Shown: positions 22,033 through 31,715 of the stretch, piece after piece
Layout: the number at the start of each line of letters is the position of its first letter
Position numbering within the stretch: the stretch's first letter is position 1
NCBI GenBank assembly: GCA_934130085.1
Contig: CAKOXK010000013.1
Span: 1 to 33,856 of the forward strand
Length of the DNA stretch: 33,856 nucleotides
Direction of reading: 5' to 3'
From: an uncultured Clostridia bacterium
GTDB taxonomy: Bacteria; Bacillota; Clostridia; TANB77; CAG-508
Notes under the pieces: generated by a model
Told to the model about the DNA's origin: nothing
Databases searched by the model: none
What the model saw: only the letters and a program-made list of their open reading frames with translations
Made by a program: the position numbers and the translations under genes

Positions 22033-23070
22033 ATGAAAAAAGAATATATAATTCCAATTTTCGTACCTAATTTGGGATGCCCCAATGACTGTACTTTTTG
22101 TAATCAAAAGAAAATAAGTGGTGAGCAAAAACAGGTAACTGCAGATGATGTGAGGAAAACTGTAGAATATTATTTAAGTAATTTTAAAGATGAAAGTAAG
22201 TATGTTGAAATTGCTTTTTTTGGAGGAAGTTTTACAGGTATTGATAAAGGAAAGCAACAAGAGCTATTAGAAGCTGCAAATGAGTACATAAAAGAGGGCA
22301 AGGTAGGAAGTATTAGAATTTCTACAAGGCCTGATTATATTGATAGAAAAACTCTAAAAATGCTAAAAAAGTATCATGTTAAAACTATAGAATTAGGTGT
22401 ACAATCATCAAATGATTACATACTAAATAAGAGCAAACGTGGTCATACGTTTAAAGATGTTGTAAAAGCATCAAGATTAATAAGATTTTATGGTTTTATT
22501 TTGGGTCATCAAATGATGGTTGGTATGCCTGATAGTACAGAATTAGATGAAATGAAAACAGCAAGAGATCTAATAAAACTAAAACCTAAGATAGTAAGAA
22601 TTTATCCCGTACTAGTAATAAAAGGAACAGAACTTGCAAGAGAATATAGTAAGGGAGAATATGTTCCACTAACAGTTGAGCAGGCTGTTCAAAGATGCAA
22701 AGAAATAACATATATGTTTAGAAAAAAGAAGATAAATGTTATAAGAATTGGCTTACAAAATACAGATGAGATTACTTCACCTGAAGAAGATGGTTCTGAG
22801 GTTTTAGCTGGACCTTTTCATCCAGCATTCAGGCAACTTGTTGAAGGTGCAATGTGGTATGATAGCATAGCAGAGAAAATCAAAAAAATCAATGCAAAGG
22901 TAAAAAGAGTTCAGATTGAGGTAAATCCACAAAATGTAAATGATGTTATTGGACATAAAAAAGTAAATATTCAAAAGTTAAAAGACTTTTATGATCTAGA
23001 TGTTGATATAAAACCAAATGATGATATTGAAGTTGGAAACTTTAACATTGAGGTTATTGAAACCTATTAG
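22033..23070 (+). CDS. Elp3-like radical SAM protein
   Basis: This is a radical SAM protein with the CxxxCxxC iron-sulfur motif at Cys16, Cys20 and Cys23 (LGCPNDCTFCNQ), the GGSFTGI glycine motif, and the ISTRPDYID and KTIELGVQS segments typical of the Elp3/YhcC group. A C-terminal extension of the Radical_SAM_C type follows, but there is no acetyltransferase domain as in full Elp3. It is 345 aa from ATG 22033; an in-frame ATG at 22018 lies ahead of the GGAGATGG and is less likely. It follows rnc, a common Clostridia neighbourhood, where smc and ftsY often follow but do not here. The substrate is unknown; tRNA modification is possible. Confidence 0.88.
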   Translation: MKKEYIIPIFVPNLGCPNDCTFCNQKKISGEQKQVTADDVRKTVEYYLSNFKDESKYVEIAFFGGSFTGIDKGKQQELLEAANEYIKEGKVGSIRISTRPDYIDRKTLKMLKKYHVKTIELGVQSSNDYILNKSKRGHTFKDVVKASRLIRFYGFILGHQMMVGMPDSTELDEMKTARDLIKLKPKIVRIYPVLVIKGTELAREYSKGEYVPLTVEQAVQRCKEITYMFRKKKINVIRIGLQNTDEITSPEEDGSEVLAGPFHPAFRQLVEGAMWYDSIAEKIKKINAKVKRVQIEVNPQNVNDVIGHKKVNIQKLKDFYDLDVDIKPNDDIEVGNFNIEVIETY

Positions 23071-23138
23071 ATAACAAACAAAATAATAATGCTAAAAGTA
23101 ATAAATATAATAGCTAAGATTCTATAGTAGGAGAGAAA

Positions 23139-23990
23139 ATGCAGTATATAAAAAAGATTGATTCATTTGAATTAAAAGATATTTTTGAGTGTGGTCAGTG
23201 CTTTAGGTGGAACAAAGATGCTGATGATAGTTATACAGGGATATTTAATAAACGAATTTTAAATGTAAGAAAAGATACTAATGGAAATATTGTATTTACA
23301 GGCAATGCTACTGAAAATGAGATTGATAATTACTTTGATTTAAAAAGAGATTATACAAAAATTAAAAATGACCTTTCGCTAATTGATGATTATTTAAAAC
23401 AGAGTATCGAATATGGAAGCGGAATTAGAATTCTTAATCAAGATTTATTTGAAACAATAATTTCTTTTATAATTTCAGCTAACAATAATATTCCAAGAAT
23501 CAAAGGAATTATAGAAAGAATATGTAAAGAATACGGTGAAAAGCTTGAGTTTGAGGGAAAGGAATACTATTCGTTTCCAGATGCGGAAGAATTATCAAAA
23601 GCAAGTATAGAAGATTTAAGAAGCCTAGGTTTAGGCTTTAGAGATGAAAGAGTTTACGAAACTACTAGAATGATAAAATCAAAAGAATTCAATTTATTAG
23701 AATTGAGTAGTTTGAATACAGAAACTGTTAGAGATAAAATGATGAATCTTCCTGGTGTTGGTCCAAAAGTTTGTGATTGCATATTACTATTTTCAACATT
23801 GAAAAGATTTGATGTGTTTCCAATAGATGTTTGGGTTAGAAGAGTGATGAATGAACTTTATATAAAAAACGTAGATGAGTCAAAAGTAAATAAAAAAGAA
23901 ATAAAAAGAATTGCGGATGAGAAATTTGGAAGTCTTGAGGGAATAGCTCAGCAGTACCTATTCTACTGGAAGAGGGAAACATCAGCATAA
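23139..23990 (+). CDS. ogg: 8-oxoguanine DNA glycosylase/lyase (OGG family)
   Basis: This base-excision enzyme removes oxidised guanine and nicks the abasic site. An OGG N-terminal domain begins with FECGQCFRWN (residues 16-25). The HhH-GPD domain has SANNNIPRIKGII and the hairpin LPGVGPKVCDCILLF with catalytic Lys210, and the aspartate of FPIDVWVRRVM is Asp230. It is 283 aa. AGGAGAG lies before the ATG. The OGG1-type N-terminal domain separates it from plain MutY or Nth glycosylases. It lies between the radical SAM gene and addB, so two DNA-repair genes are adjacent. Confidence 0.9.
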   Translation: MQYIKKIDSFELKDIFECGQCFRWNKDADDSYTGIFNKRILNVRKDTNGNIVFTGNATENEIDNYFDLKRDYTKIKNDLSLIDDYLKQSIEYGSGIRILNQDLFETIISFIISANNNIPRIKGIIERICKEYGEKLEFEGKEYYSFPDAEELSKASIEDLRSLGLGFRDERVYETTRMIKSKEFNLLELSSLNTETVRDKMMNLPGVGPKVCDCILLFSTLKRFDVFPIDVWVRRVMNELYIKNVDESKVNKKEIKRIADEKFGSLEGIAQQYLFYWKRETSA

Positions 23991-24094
23991 AATACTTATG
24001 TGATAAATAAAAAAATTAATACGTAAAAAAGACATTAAAAAAGTAAATATAATATGTTGTACGTATGGCAATTTTTTATAGAAGTATTATTACA

Positions 24095-24124
24095 TAGACA
24101 AAGATTATATTGAAAGCATATAAA
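24095..24124 (+). promoter_or_regulatory. Possible addB promoter
   Basis: TAGACA (24095-24100) and TATAAA (24119-24124) are spaced by 18 bp just before addB. It is a moderate match. Confidence 0.35.
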
Positions 24125-24152
24125 ATGGTTTTATAAATAAAGGAGAAATATT

Positions 24153-27100
24153 TTGAAATTAATATATGGAAGAGCAGGAACTGGTAAAACAGAATATATA
24201 TTTAACGATATTAGTAAGAAGATAAATGAAGATAAAGTAAAAAATAAAATATATATAATTACACCAGAGCAGTTCTCATTTACAGCAGAAAAAAAGTTAA
24301 TTGAAACATTAAAAGAAGGCGCTACAACAAATGTTGAAGTGCTTTCTTTTGAAAGAATGGCATATAGAGTAATAAAAGAAGTTTGTACATCTAATATAAA
24401 GAAGCTCGAAAAGTCATCAAAGACTATGATTGTTTTTGATGCGATAAACAGTAATGCAAAGAAGCTAAAATTCTTGGGCAAGTCGCAGGAAAATGCTAAA
24501 ATGATAATCACTGAGATAACCGAATTTAAAAAACATAATATATCAATAGAAATGCTAGAAAAACAGGTTAATGAGACTAAAGACGAATATTTAAAATCAA
24601 AGTTAAACGATATGCTTATAATGTATAAAGCTTTTGAAAGTAAAATACCAGAGAACTTTATTGATGAAAATGATGTTTTAACACTTCTTGCAGAGAATAT
24701 AGAAAAAAGCAAATTGTTTAACGATGCATATTTTTATATAGATGAATTTGCTGGATTTACAAAACAAGAATATAGTGTAATTGAAAAGTTAAATAGGATT
24801 GCAAAAGAACTATACATTACTGTATGTACAGATTCTATAGAAGATAATTATGAAGAAAATAATTATTTAGAAAATGGTTTGGCAAGGAATAATTATTCAA
24901 AAAACAGTAATGAAGAGAGAGCTTATGCAAATAATAATAATGAGAAGCATAATTTTCAAAAAAATATTTATGCAGATTCTGATATATTTTACGATAATAA
25001 GCAAACTATTAAGAGTTTATCAAAGATATGCAAAATCAGCGAAAAGAATTCAATAAAACTAGAAAATACATACAGATTTAAAAATGCAGAATTAAAGCAC
25101 TTAGAGCAGAACATATTTTCAATGCCATATAAAGTATATAAAGAAGAAGTTAAAAATATAAAGCTATATTTAGCAGAGAATCAATATAATGAGATTGAAA
25201 ATGTTGCAACCCAGATTGTAAAACTAGTACGAGATGAAAAATACGATTATTCAGATATTGCTGTAATTTGCAACAATATTGAAGCATATTCATCTTTATT
25301 TAAAGCTATATTTGATGAATATAACATACCAGTTTTTATTGATGAAAATAAAGATATTACTCAAAATTTGATAATAAAATACGTGCTTGCTATATTGGAC
25401 GTGTTTTCAAAGAATTTCTCGTATGAAGCAGTGTTTAACTATTTGAAAACAGGTTTCTCGAAAGTTAAAGATGTTTATGAAGTTGAAAATTATTGTTTAA
25501 AGTGGGGAATTCAGGGAAATAAATTTTATAAAGATAAGTGGGAGTATGAACGAAGTGAGAGCCTACAAAATAGCAATCAAGAATATTACAGCCAAAAATA
25601 TGATAATCAAGAATGCTATATGCAAGATGGTATTAAAAATAGTAAAAAAGAATACTTAAAAACTGCAAATTTTCAAGATGATCAACAAATAATTATTGAT
25701 GAGCTTTTTGAACTTAAAAACAAACTAAGTAAAACTAAGAAGGCTTCAGAAACATGTAAAATATTGTATGATTATTTAATAAGCAAAGATATTGCGAAAA
25801 CAGATGAACAAATAGAGGCCTTGAATTTAGTAATTGATATATTAAATGAAATTTCTGAAATATTTAAAGAAAGAAATATGGGAATTGACGAATTTTCTAA
25901 AATTTTAAAAGTTGGATTATCTACAAAAGAATTGGGGCAGATTCCATCATTAAATAACAAGGTAATTGTAGGAGACGTAAACAGAAGCAAGACTCATAAG
26001 GTAAAGGCTATGTTTATAATTGGAGTAAATGATGGAGTGTTTCCTAGTCTAAACACTAATGAAGGATTCTTTAATGATAAAGATAGGGAAAAGTTAAAAG
26101 AAATGGACTTTGAACTTGCTAAGGGAACAAAAGAAAAATCTTATGAAGAAAATTTCAATATATATAAGGCAATGTCAACAGCAGAAGAAAGAATGTACAT
26201 ATCATATTCATCAAGTGATGCTGATGGAAAAGCTTTAAGAAAGTCTCTTATAATATCAAAATTAAATAGAATATTTAAAAACCTAAAAGAAGAAAATTTT
26301 GAGGAGAAAAAAGATGAGATATTAGGAGAGAAAATTACATTCACTAAACTTTTAAATAATATTGAAAACGAGAATTGGAAAGAAGTTCTTGTATGGTATG
26401 AAAAACATTATAATGCAAAGCTAAATAGTGCACTAAAAGGGCTTGAATATACAAATGTACCAGAGAAAATAGACGAAAGACTAATTAAAAAATTGTATGG
26501 AAATAATTTTAAAACAAATATATCGAAACTTGAAAGTTATAGGGCATGCCCTTTTTCATATTACTTAAAATATGGACTAAAGTTATCAGAAAAAGAAAAG
26601 CTTGATATAAAGCCAATAGATACGGGTTCATTCATGCATGAAGTAATTGATGAATTTTTCAAAGTACTTGCAGAAGAACATAAAAATGTTAAAGAGATAT
26701 CAGATGAGGAAATTGAAATAATAGTTGAAAAGATTATTAACGGAAGAATGACCAAAGGTGGAAAGTTTGGATTAACTGCCAAATACAGAAACTTAGTTCA
26801 AAGGCTAAAAAGGGTAGTTACATTATCATTAAAATATATAGTTGAGAGTCTAAGAAAAAGTGATTTTGATGTGCTGGGAACAGAGATTAAATTTGATGAT
26901 ACTGATGATTCAAATTATATGCCAATTGAAATTACACTTGATGATGGAAAAAAAGTATCGATTGTTGGAAAAATAGATAGAGTTGATATTGCAAAAATGC
27001 CAGATGGAAAATACATTAGAATAATTGATTATAAATCATCAACAAAAGACATTGATTTAAACAAATTTGTTGCAGGCCTACAATTACAACTAATAACTTA

Positions 27101-27611
27101 TGTAGATGCAATGTGCAAAAATGAAAATGTAAATCCTGCAGGAGCATTGTATTTTACGCTACTTGAACCTAAAATAGCAAATACAAAAAGAAAAGATCTA
27201 GATGAAGCAAAAATTAGAGAGCTAATAGAAGAAAACTACAAAATGAATGGTTTAGTTTTGGCAAATGTTGATGTAATAAGAGCAATGGATAATGAAATAG
27301 AGCAAAAATCAAATAAAATCCCAGTAACTCTTAACAAAAGTGGGGAGATAAATTATTCAAAATCAAAAACCGTAACAAGAGAAGAATTTGAAAAATTGCA
27401 GAAATACGCTTTAACATTGATAAAAAAAATATCAAAAGAAATTGCTTCTGGAAATATAGAATTAAGACCATATTATAGTGCAAAAAGCAAAAGCACACCT
27501 TGCGAGTTATGCGAATATAAAACAATCTGCCAATTTAACCCAAAATTTAGAAACAACAATTACAGGTACATTCCTAATGACTCAAGGCAGGACATACTTG
27601 ACAGAATATAA
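24153..27611 (+). CDS. addB: ATP-dependent helicase/nuclease subunit B (AddB)
   Basis: AddB is the second subunit of the AddAB (RecBCD-like) enzyme, which processes double-strand breaks for RecA. A Walker A loop lies at the N-terminus (LIYGRAGTGKTEY). The C-terminal RecB-like nuclease has KIDRVDI and IDYKSS. Four cysteines, one near residue 798 (RACPFSYYL) and three near 1116-1125 (CELCEYKTIC), form the expected 4Fe-4S cage. The start is TTG 24153 behind AAAGGAGAAA. It is 1152 aa. Asn/Tyr/Glu-rich insertions at about residues 230-275 and 465-500 look like low-complexity additions. addA, normally directly downstream, is missing and an RNase J gene follows instead. Confidence 0.95.
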   Translation: MKLIYGRAGTGKTEYIFNDISKKINEDKVKNKIYIITPEQFSFTAEKKLIETLKEGATTNVEVLSFERMAYRVIKEVCTSNIKKLEKSSKTMIVFDAINSNAKKLKFLGKSQENAKMIITEITEFKKHNISIEMLEKQVNETKDEYLKSKLNDMLIMYKAFESKIPENFIDENDVLTLLAENIEKSKLFNDAYFYIDEFAGFTKQEYSVIEKLNRIAKELYITVCTDSIEDNYEENNYLENGLARNNYSKNSNEERAYANNNNEKHNFQKNIYADSDIFYDNKQTIKSLSKICKISEKNSIKLENTYRFKNAELKHLEQNIFSMPYKVYKEEVKNIKLYLAENQYNEIENVATQIVKLVRDEKYDYSDIAVICNNIEAYSSLFKAIFDEYNIPVFIDENKDITQNLIIKYVLAILDVFSKNFSYEAVFNYLKTGFSKVKDVYEVENYCLKWGIQGNKFYKDKWEYERSESLQNSNQEYYSQKYDNQECYMQDGIKNSKKEYLKTANFQDDQQIIIDELFELKNKLSKTKKASETCKILYDYLISKDIAKTDEQIEALNLVIDILNEISEIFKERNMGIDEFSKILKVGLSTKELGQIPSLNNKVIVGDVNRSKTHKVKAMFIIGVNDGVFPSLNTNEGFFNDKDREKLKEMDFELAKGTKEKSYEENFNIYKAMSTAEERMYISYSSSDADGKALRKSLIISKLNRIFKNLKEENFEEKKDEILGEKITFTKLLNNIENENWKEVLVWYEKHYNAKLNSALKGLEYTNVPEKIDERLIKKLYGNNFKTNISKLESYRACPFSYYLKYGLKLSEKEKLDIKPIDTGSFMHEVIDEFFKVLAEEHKNVKEISDEEIEIIVEKIINGRMTKGGKFGLTAKYRNLVQRLKRVVTLSLKYIVESLRKSDFDVLGTEIKFDDTDDSNYMPIEITLDDGKKVSIVGKIDRVDIAKMPDGKYIRIIDYKSSTKDIDLNKFVAGLQLQLITYVDAMCKNENVNPAGALYFTLLEPKIANTKRKDLDEAKIRELIEENYKMNGLVLANVDVIRAMDNEIEQKSNKIPVTLNKSGEINYSKSKTVTREEFEKLQKYALTLIKKISKEIASGNIELRPYYSAKSKSTPCELCEYKTICQFNPKFRNNNYRYIPNDSRQDILDRI

Positions 27612-27627
27612 GATAATGTTGTATAAT
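27598..27627 (+). promoter_or_regulatory. RNase J promoter overlapping the end of addB
   Basis: A perfect TTGACA (27598-27603) lies in the last codons of addB and a perfect TATAAT (27622-27627) follows at 18 bp. The predicted leader to the RNase J gene is about 165 nt and contains a small GTCT-AGAC hairpin near 27745. Confidence 0.7.
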
Positions 27628-27800
27628 TAACGAAGTTGTTACTTGAGAGATAGTAAAGAAGAGATTTAAATTTTTATTTAAAATGATTAATAATGAGAAA
27701 AAAGTTAATAATTTGTAAAAAAGTACTTAGCAAATAGGTGCGTCTTTTTAGACATGAAAAAAGTAACATAAAATAAAAAGGATTGGAGAAGATTTATAAT

Positions 27801-29792
27801 ATGGAAAACGAAACAAAAGAGGCTTTTCATGGTGCAGAAGAGAATAAGGAAAAGCCTAACAAAAGAAACTATGTAAAAAGAAATTATCAAAAAAGGATAA
27901 GCAAAAAAGAAAATAGTGAAAGAGAAGATAGAAAAAATAATGATGTTGCAAAAAAAGTAAATAATATTGAAGTTGCAACAAAAGAATACAGAGTAAGCAA
28001 GGATGAATCTATAACAAGAGAAAAAGTAGCAAATAAAAGTGAAAATAATGTAAGAGAAGGAAGAACATCAGATAGAAGAGAAAAAAATGTTCTAACAGAA
28101 AAGAAAAGAAACTCAAGAATGAAATTTAATTTCAAAAAAAGTAATTTAAAGATTATTGCTTTAGGTGGTCTTGATGAAATTGGAAAGAATATTACAATTT
28201 TTGAGTATGAAGATGAGATTATACTTGTAGATTGCGGTCTAGAGTTTCCTGATGATGATATGCTTGGAGTTGATTTAGTAATTCCTGATTTCACATATTT
28301 AATAAAAAATCAACAAAAAATAAAGGGGTTATTTGTAACACATGGTCATGAAGACCATATAGGCTCGATACCATATCTGTTAAAGCAAATAAATATTCCA
28401 ATTTATGCTACAAGATTAACAGCAAAGTTAATTGAGCATAAGCTTGAAGAACATCACTTATTAAGCTCTGCAAAATTAAATATAGTTGAGCAGGGTCAAA
28501 CAATTGATGCAGGAAAAATGCAAGTTGAATTTATAAGAAGTTCTCACTCTATACCTGATGCATGTATGCTTGCTATACACACTCCTCAAGGAGTAGTAAT
28601 TCATACAGGTGACTTTAAGGTGGATTATACACCAATTGATGGTCAGATGATGGATTTATGTAGGTTAGCTGAGCTTGGAGAAAAAGGAGTTCTTGCTCTA
28701 CTTGCTGATAGTACAAATGCAGAAAGAAAAGGCTTTACAATGTCTGAAAAATCAGTTGGACCTGTATTTGATAAATTATTTGATGGATGCAATAAAAGAA
28801 TTGTAGTTGCAACATTCGCATCAAATGTACACAGAGTTCAGCAAATTGTAAACTCAGCAGTTAAATATGGCAGAAAGATTGCGGTATCAGGAAGAAGCAT
28901 GATGAACATGATTGATGCAGCAAGAGAATTAAATTATATTGATGCCCCAGATGATTTATTTATTGATATTGATCTAATAAAGAATTATAATGATAATCAA
29001 TTAGTTATAATTACAACTGGAAGCCAAGGAGAGACAATGTCTGCTTTAACAAGAATGGCTAATGGTGAGCATAAAAAGGTTACTATTACTGGAAACGATT
29101 TAGTAATAATATCAGCAAACCCAATACCAGGAAATGAAAAAGCCGTATCAAAAGTAATAGACCAATTAATGAAAATTGGAGCAGAGGTTGTTTATAGTGC
29201 TTTAGCAGATGTGCACGTTTCAGGTCACGCGTGTCAAGAAGAGCAAAAACTTATAATGGCATTAACAAAACCAAAATACTTCATACCAGTACATGGAGAG
29301 TATCGTCAATTAATGGCTCACAGAGATACAGCAATTGAAATGGGTATCCCAAAAGAAAACATATTTATAACAGCAAATGGTAGAGTTCTTGAACTAAACC
29401 AAGAGAAGGCTGAATTTACATCATCAGTTGTATCAGGTAGAGTAATGGTTGATGGACTTGGTGTAGGTGATGTTGGAAATGTGGTTTTACGTGATAGACA
29501 ACACTTATCGCAAGATGGTTTAATAGTTATTGTTATGACAATGGATTCACAATCAGGAGAAATAGTATCAGGACCTGATGTTATTTCAAGAGGATTTGTA
29601 TATGTACGTGAATCTGAAAACTTGATGGAACAAGTAAAATCATTTATAAGAGATGAAATTCATGACTTGGAAAATAGCCATGTAACAGATTGGTCAACAA
29701 TAAAGTCAACATTAAAAGATGATGTAAGAGACTTTGTATTTACAAAAACAAAACGTAATCCAATGATATTACCAATTATAATGGAAGTATAA
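27801..29792 (+). CDS. rnj: Ribonuclease J with basic N-terminal extension
   Basis: RNase J is a metallo-beta-lactamase/beta-CASP nuclease with 5'-3' exo- and endonuclease activity, central to mRNA turnover. The zinc-binding motif HGHEDH lies at residues 181-186, with LALHTPQG-like AIHTPQGVVIHTGDFK and the GSQGE beta-CASP motif further on; IPVHGEYRQLMAH and a C-terminal domain complete it. About 105 charged residues (Lys/Arg/Glu/Asn) precede the catalytic core, which usually starts within a few residues of the N-terminus; this is probably a disordered RNA- or partner-binding arm. I prefer ATG 27801 (GGAG at 27785-27788) over the in-frame TTG 27783. 663 aa. Confidence 0.95.
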   Translation: MENETKEAFHGAEENKEKPNKRNYVKRNYQKRISKKENSEREDRKNNDVAKKVNNIEVATKEYRVSKDESITREKVANKSENNVREGRTSDRREKNVLTEKKRNSRMKFNFKKSNLKIIALGGLDEIGKNITIFEYEDEIILVDCGLEFPDDDMLGVDLVIPDFTYLIKNQQKIKGLFVTHGHEDHIGSIPYLLKQINIPIYATRLTAKLIEHKLEEHHLLSSAKLNIVEQGQTIDAGKMQVEFIRSSHSIPDACMLAIHTPQGVVIHTGDFKVDYTPIDGQMMDLCRLAELGEKGVLALLADSTNAERKGFTMSEKSVGPVFDKLFDGCNKRIVVATFASNVHRVQQIVNSAVKYGRKIAVSGRSMMNMIDAARELNYIDAPDDLFIDIDLIKNYNDNQLVIITTGSQGETMSALTRMANGEHKKVTITGNDLVIISANPIPGNEKAVSKVIDQLMKIGAEVVYSALADVHVSGHACQEEQKLIMALTKPKYFIPVHGEYRQLMAHRDTAIEMGIPKENIFITANGRVLELNQEKAEFTSSVVSGRVMVDGLGVGDVGNVVLRDRQHLSQDGLIVIVMTMDSQSGEIVSGPDVISRGFVYVRESENLMEQVKSFIRDEIHDLENSHVTDWSTIKSTLKDDVRDFVFTKTKRNPMILPIIMEV

Positions 29793-29914
29793 AATAACTA
29801 TAATAAAAAATGTGATTATTATAAAATAACAAGTATAATTTCTTTAAAATTATAGTTATGAGAATAGTGAAATATTCTTAGAAAAATACTATTATAATTT
29901 GAAGTATAATTAGA

Positions 29915-29946
29915 TTTTACGTTAATAAAAGAAAAGGAACGTAAAA
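29915..29946 (+). promoter_or_regulatory. Hairpin presenting the gltX ribosome binding site in its loop
   Basis: TTTTACGTT (29915-29923) pairs perfectly with AACGTAAAA (29938-29946) over 9 bp. The AAAAGG core of the ribosome binding site lies in the 14-nt loop, and the ATG follows two bases after the stem. No T-box consensus is present. Confidence 0.4.
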
Positions 29947-29948
29947 AT

Positions 29949-31574
29949 ATGAATTATAAAGAGTTAGCTGATTTGATTTTTCCAGATGCAAAACCAATAG
30001 AATTCTATGAAAAATTATATCCTGAAAGAAACCTAAAAGAAGGAGCAATTGTTACAAGATTTGCTCCTAGTCCTACAGGATTTGTACATATAGGAGGTCT
30101 TTACCAAGCAATTTGTGCAAGCCTAAGTGCTAAAAGAACGGGAGGAGTATTCTTCTTAAGAATTGAAGATACTGACCAAAAAAGAGAAATAGAAAATGGT
30201 ATAACAGGAATAATTAAATCATTAAATGATTTTGATATAATTGCAGATGAGGGAATGATTTCTGAAGATAAATGGAAAGGAAATTATGGACCTTACCGTC
30301 AATCGCTCAGAAAAGAAATATACGAATCTTATGCAAAATATATGATTGAACTAGGAAAAGCATATCCATGTTTTTGCACACCAGAGGAATTAGAAGAAGA
30401 ACGTAAAAAGCAAGAAGATGCAAAAATAAGACCAGGTTATTATGGAGTATGGGCAAAATGCAGAAATTTAAGTCTAGATGAAATGGCAGAAAAAATTAAA
30501 GCAGGAGTACCTTACATAATAAGATTTAAATCACCAGGGAGAGAAGACAGAAAAATTCAAATACATGATTTAATTAAAGGAAAGGTTACATTCCCTGAGA
30601 ATGACCTAGACATACCAATTATTAAATCAGACGGACTCCCAACATATCACTTTGCACACTTAGTTGATGATCATTTAATGAGAACTACTCATGTAATTAG
30701 AAGCGATGAATGGCTATCATCAGTTCCACTTCATGTTCAATTATTTCAAGAGGCAGGATTTAAAGCACCAAAATATTGTCATATATCACCAATCATGAAA
30801 AATGATAATGGCAACAAACGTAAACTAAGCAAGCGTAAGGATCCTGAAGCAGCAGTATCATATTATGAAGAAATGGGAGTTCCACCAGATGCAGTAAAGG
30901 AATATTTAATAAATATTGCAAACTCAACATTTGAAAATTGGAGAAGAGCTAACAAAGAAGCTAAAATAACAGATTTTGATTTTCAACTAAACAAGATGAG
31001 TGTAAGTGGCGCATTATTTGATATGGTAAAATTACTTGATGTTTCAAAATCAGTAATATCAAGATACTCAGCTCAAAAAGTTTACGATGAAAGCTACAAA
31101 TGGGCTACAAGACATGATGAAGAATTAAAAAAATTGCTTGATAATAAAGAATACAGTATGAAGGTTTTAGGAATTGAAAGAGGAAACCAAAAGCCAAGAA
31201 AAGACATATCAAAATGGTCAGATGTAAAAGAAAACATATTATATATGTTTGAGAAACCAGAAGAATTTGATTTTGATAAAATCACAGGTGACGATGTTAA
31301 GAAAATTGCAAAAGAATACTTGAAATTATATGATGAAGACGATGAAAAAGACGTATGGTTCAATAAGATCAAAGATGTAGCCGAAAAATGCGGATATGCA
31401 AGAGAAGTAAAAGAGTACAAGCAAAATCCTGAAAAATGGCCAGCACATGTTGGAGATGTAAGCACAGTACTAAGAGTAATTTTAACAGGTAGAAGAAATA
31501 CACCAGATTTATATGAAATAATGAAAGTACTAGGAAAAGAAGAAGTTACAAAGAGAATCGCAAAATTCGAATAA
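29949..31574 (+). CDS. gltX: Glutamyl-tRNA synthetase
   Basis: This class I aminoacyl-tRNA synthetase charges tRNA-Glu and, if non-discriminating, tRNA-Gln. The HIGH-like motif is HIGG in RFAPSPTGFVHIGGLYQA, the RIEDTD motif follows, and the KMSKS loop is KLSKRKD. It is 541 aa, longer than the common 480-490, with extra length in the helical anticodon-binding part. The N-terminal 30 residues before the catalytic core are also longer than usual. It lies upstream of serS. Whether it is discriminating cannot be read by eye. Confidence 0.95.
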   Translation: MNYKELADLIFPDAKPIEFYEKLYPERNLKEGAIVTRFAPSPTGFVHIGGLYQAICASLSAKRTGGVFFLRIEDTDQKREIENGITGIIKSLNDFDIIADEGMISEDKWKGNYGPYRQSLRKEIYESYAKYMIELGKAYPCFCTPEELEEERKKQEDAKIRPGYYGVWAKCRNLSLDEMAEKIKAGVPYIIRFKSPGREDRKIQIHDLIKGKVTFPENDLDIPIIKSDGLPTYHFAHLVDDHLMRTTHVIRSDEWLSSVPLHVQLFQEAGFKAPKYCHISPIMKNDNGNKRKLSKRKDPEAAVSYYEEMGVPPDAVKEYLINIANSTFENWRRANKEAKITDFDFQLNKMSVSGALFDMVKLLDVSKSVISRYSAQKVYDESYKWATRHDEELKKLLDNKEYSMKVLGIERGNQKPRKDISKWSDVKENILYMFEKPEEFDFDKITGDDVKKIAKEYLKLYDEDDEKDVWFNKIKDVAEKCGYAREVKEYKQNPEKWPAHVGDVSTVLRVILTGRRNTPDLYEIMKVLGKEEVTKRIAKFE

Positions 31575-31715
31575 AAAAACAAAACAACTACAAATCCGAA
31601 ATAAAAATTAAAGTGAGCGTAAAAACAATTGCAAAAATTGTTAAATGCAGTTAAGATAAGCTAATTAAAAAACAAGATGCTCGAAAAAATTAAATAGAAA
31701 AGAGAAGTCGAAGTT

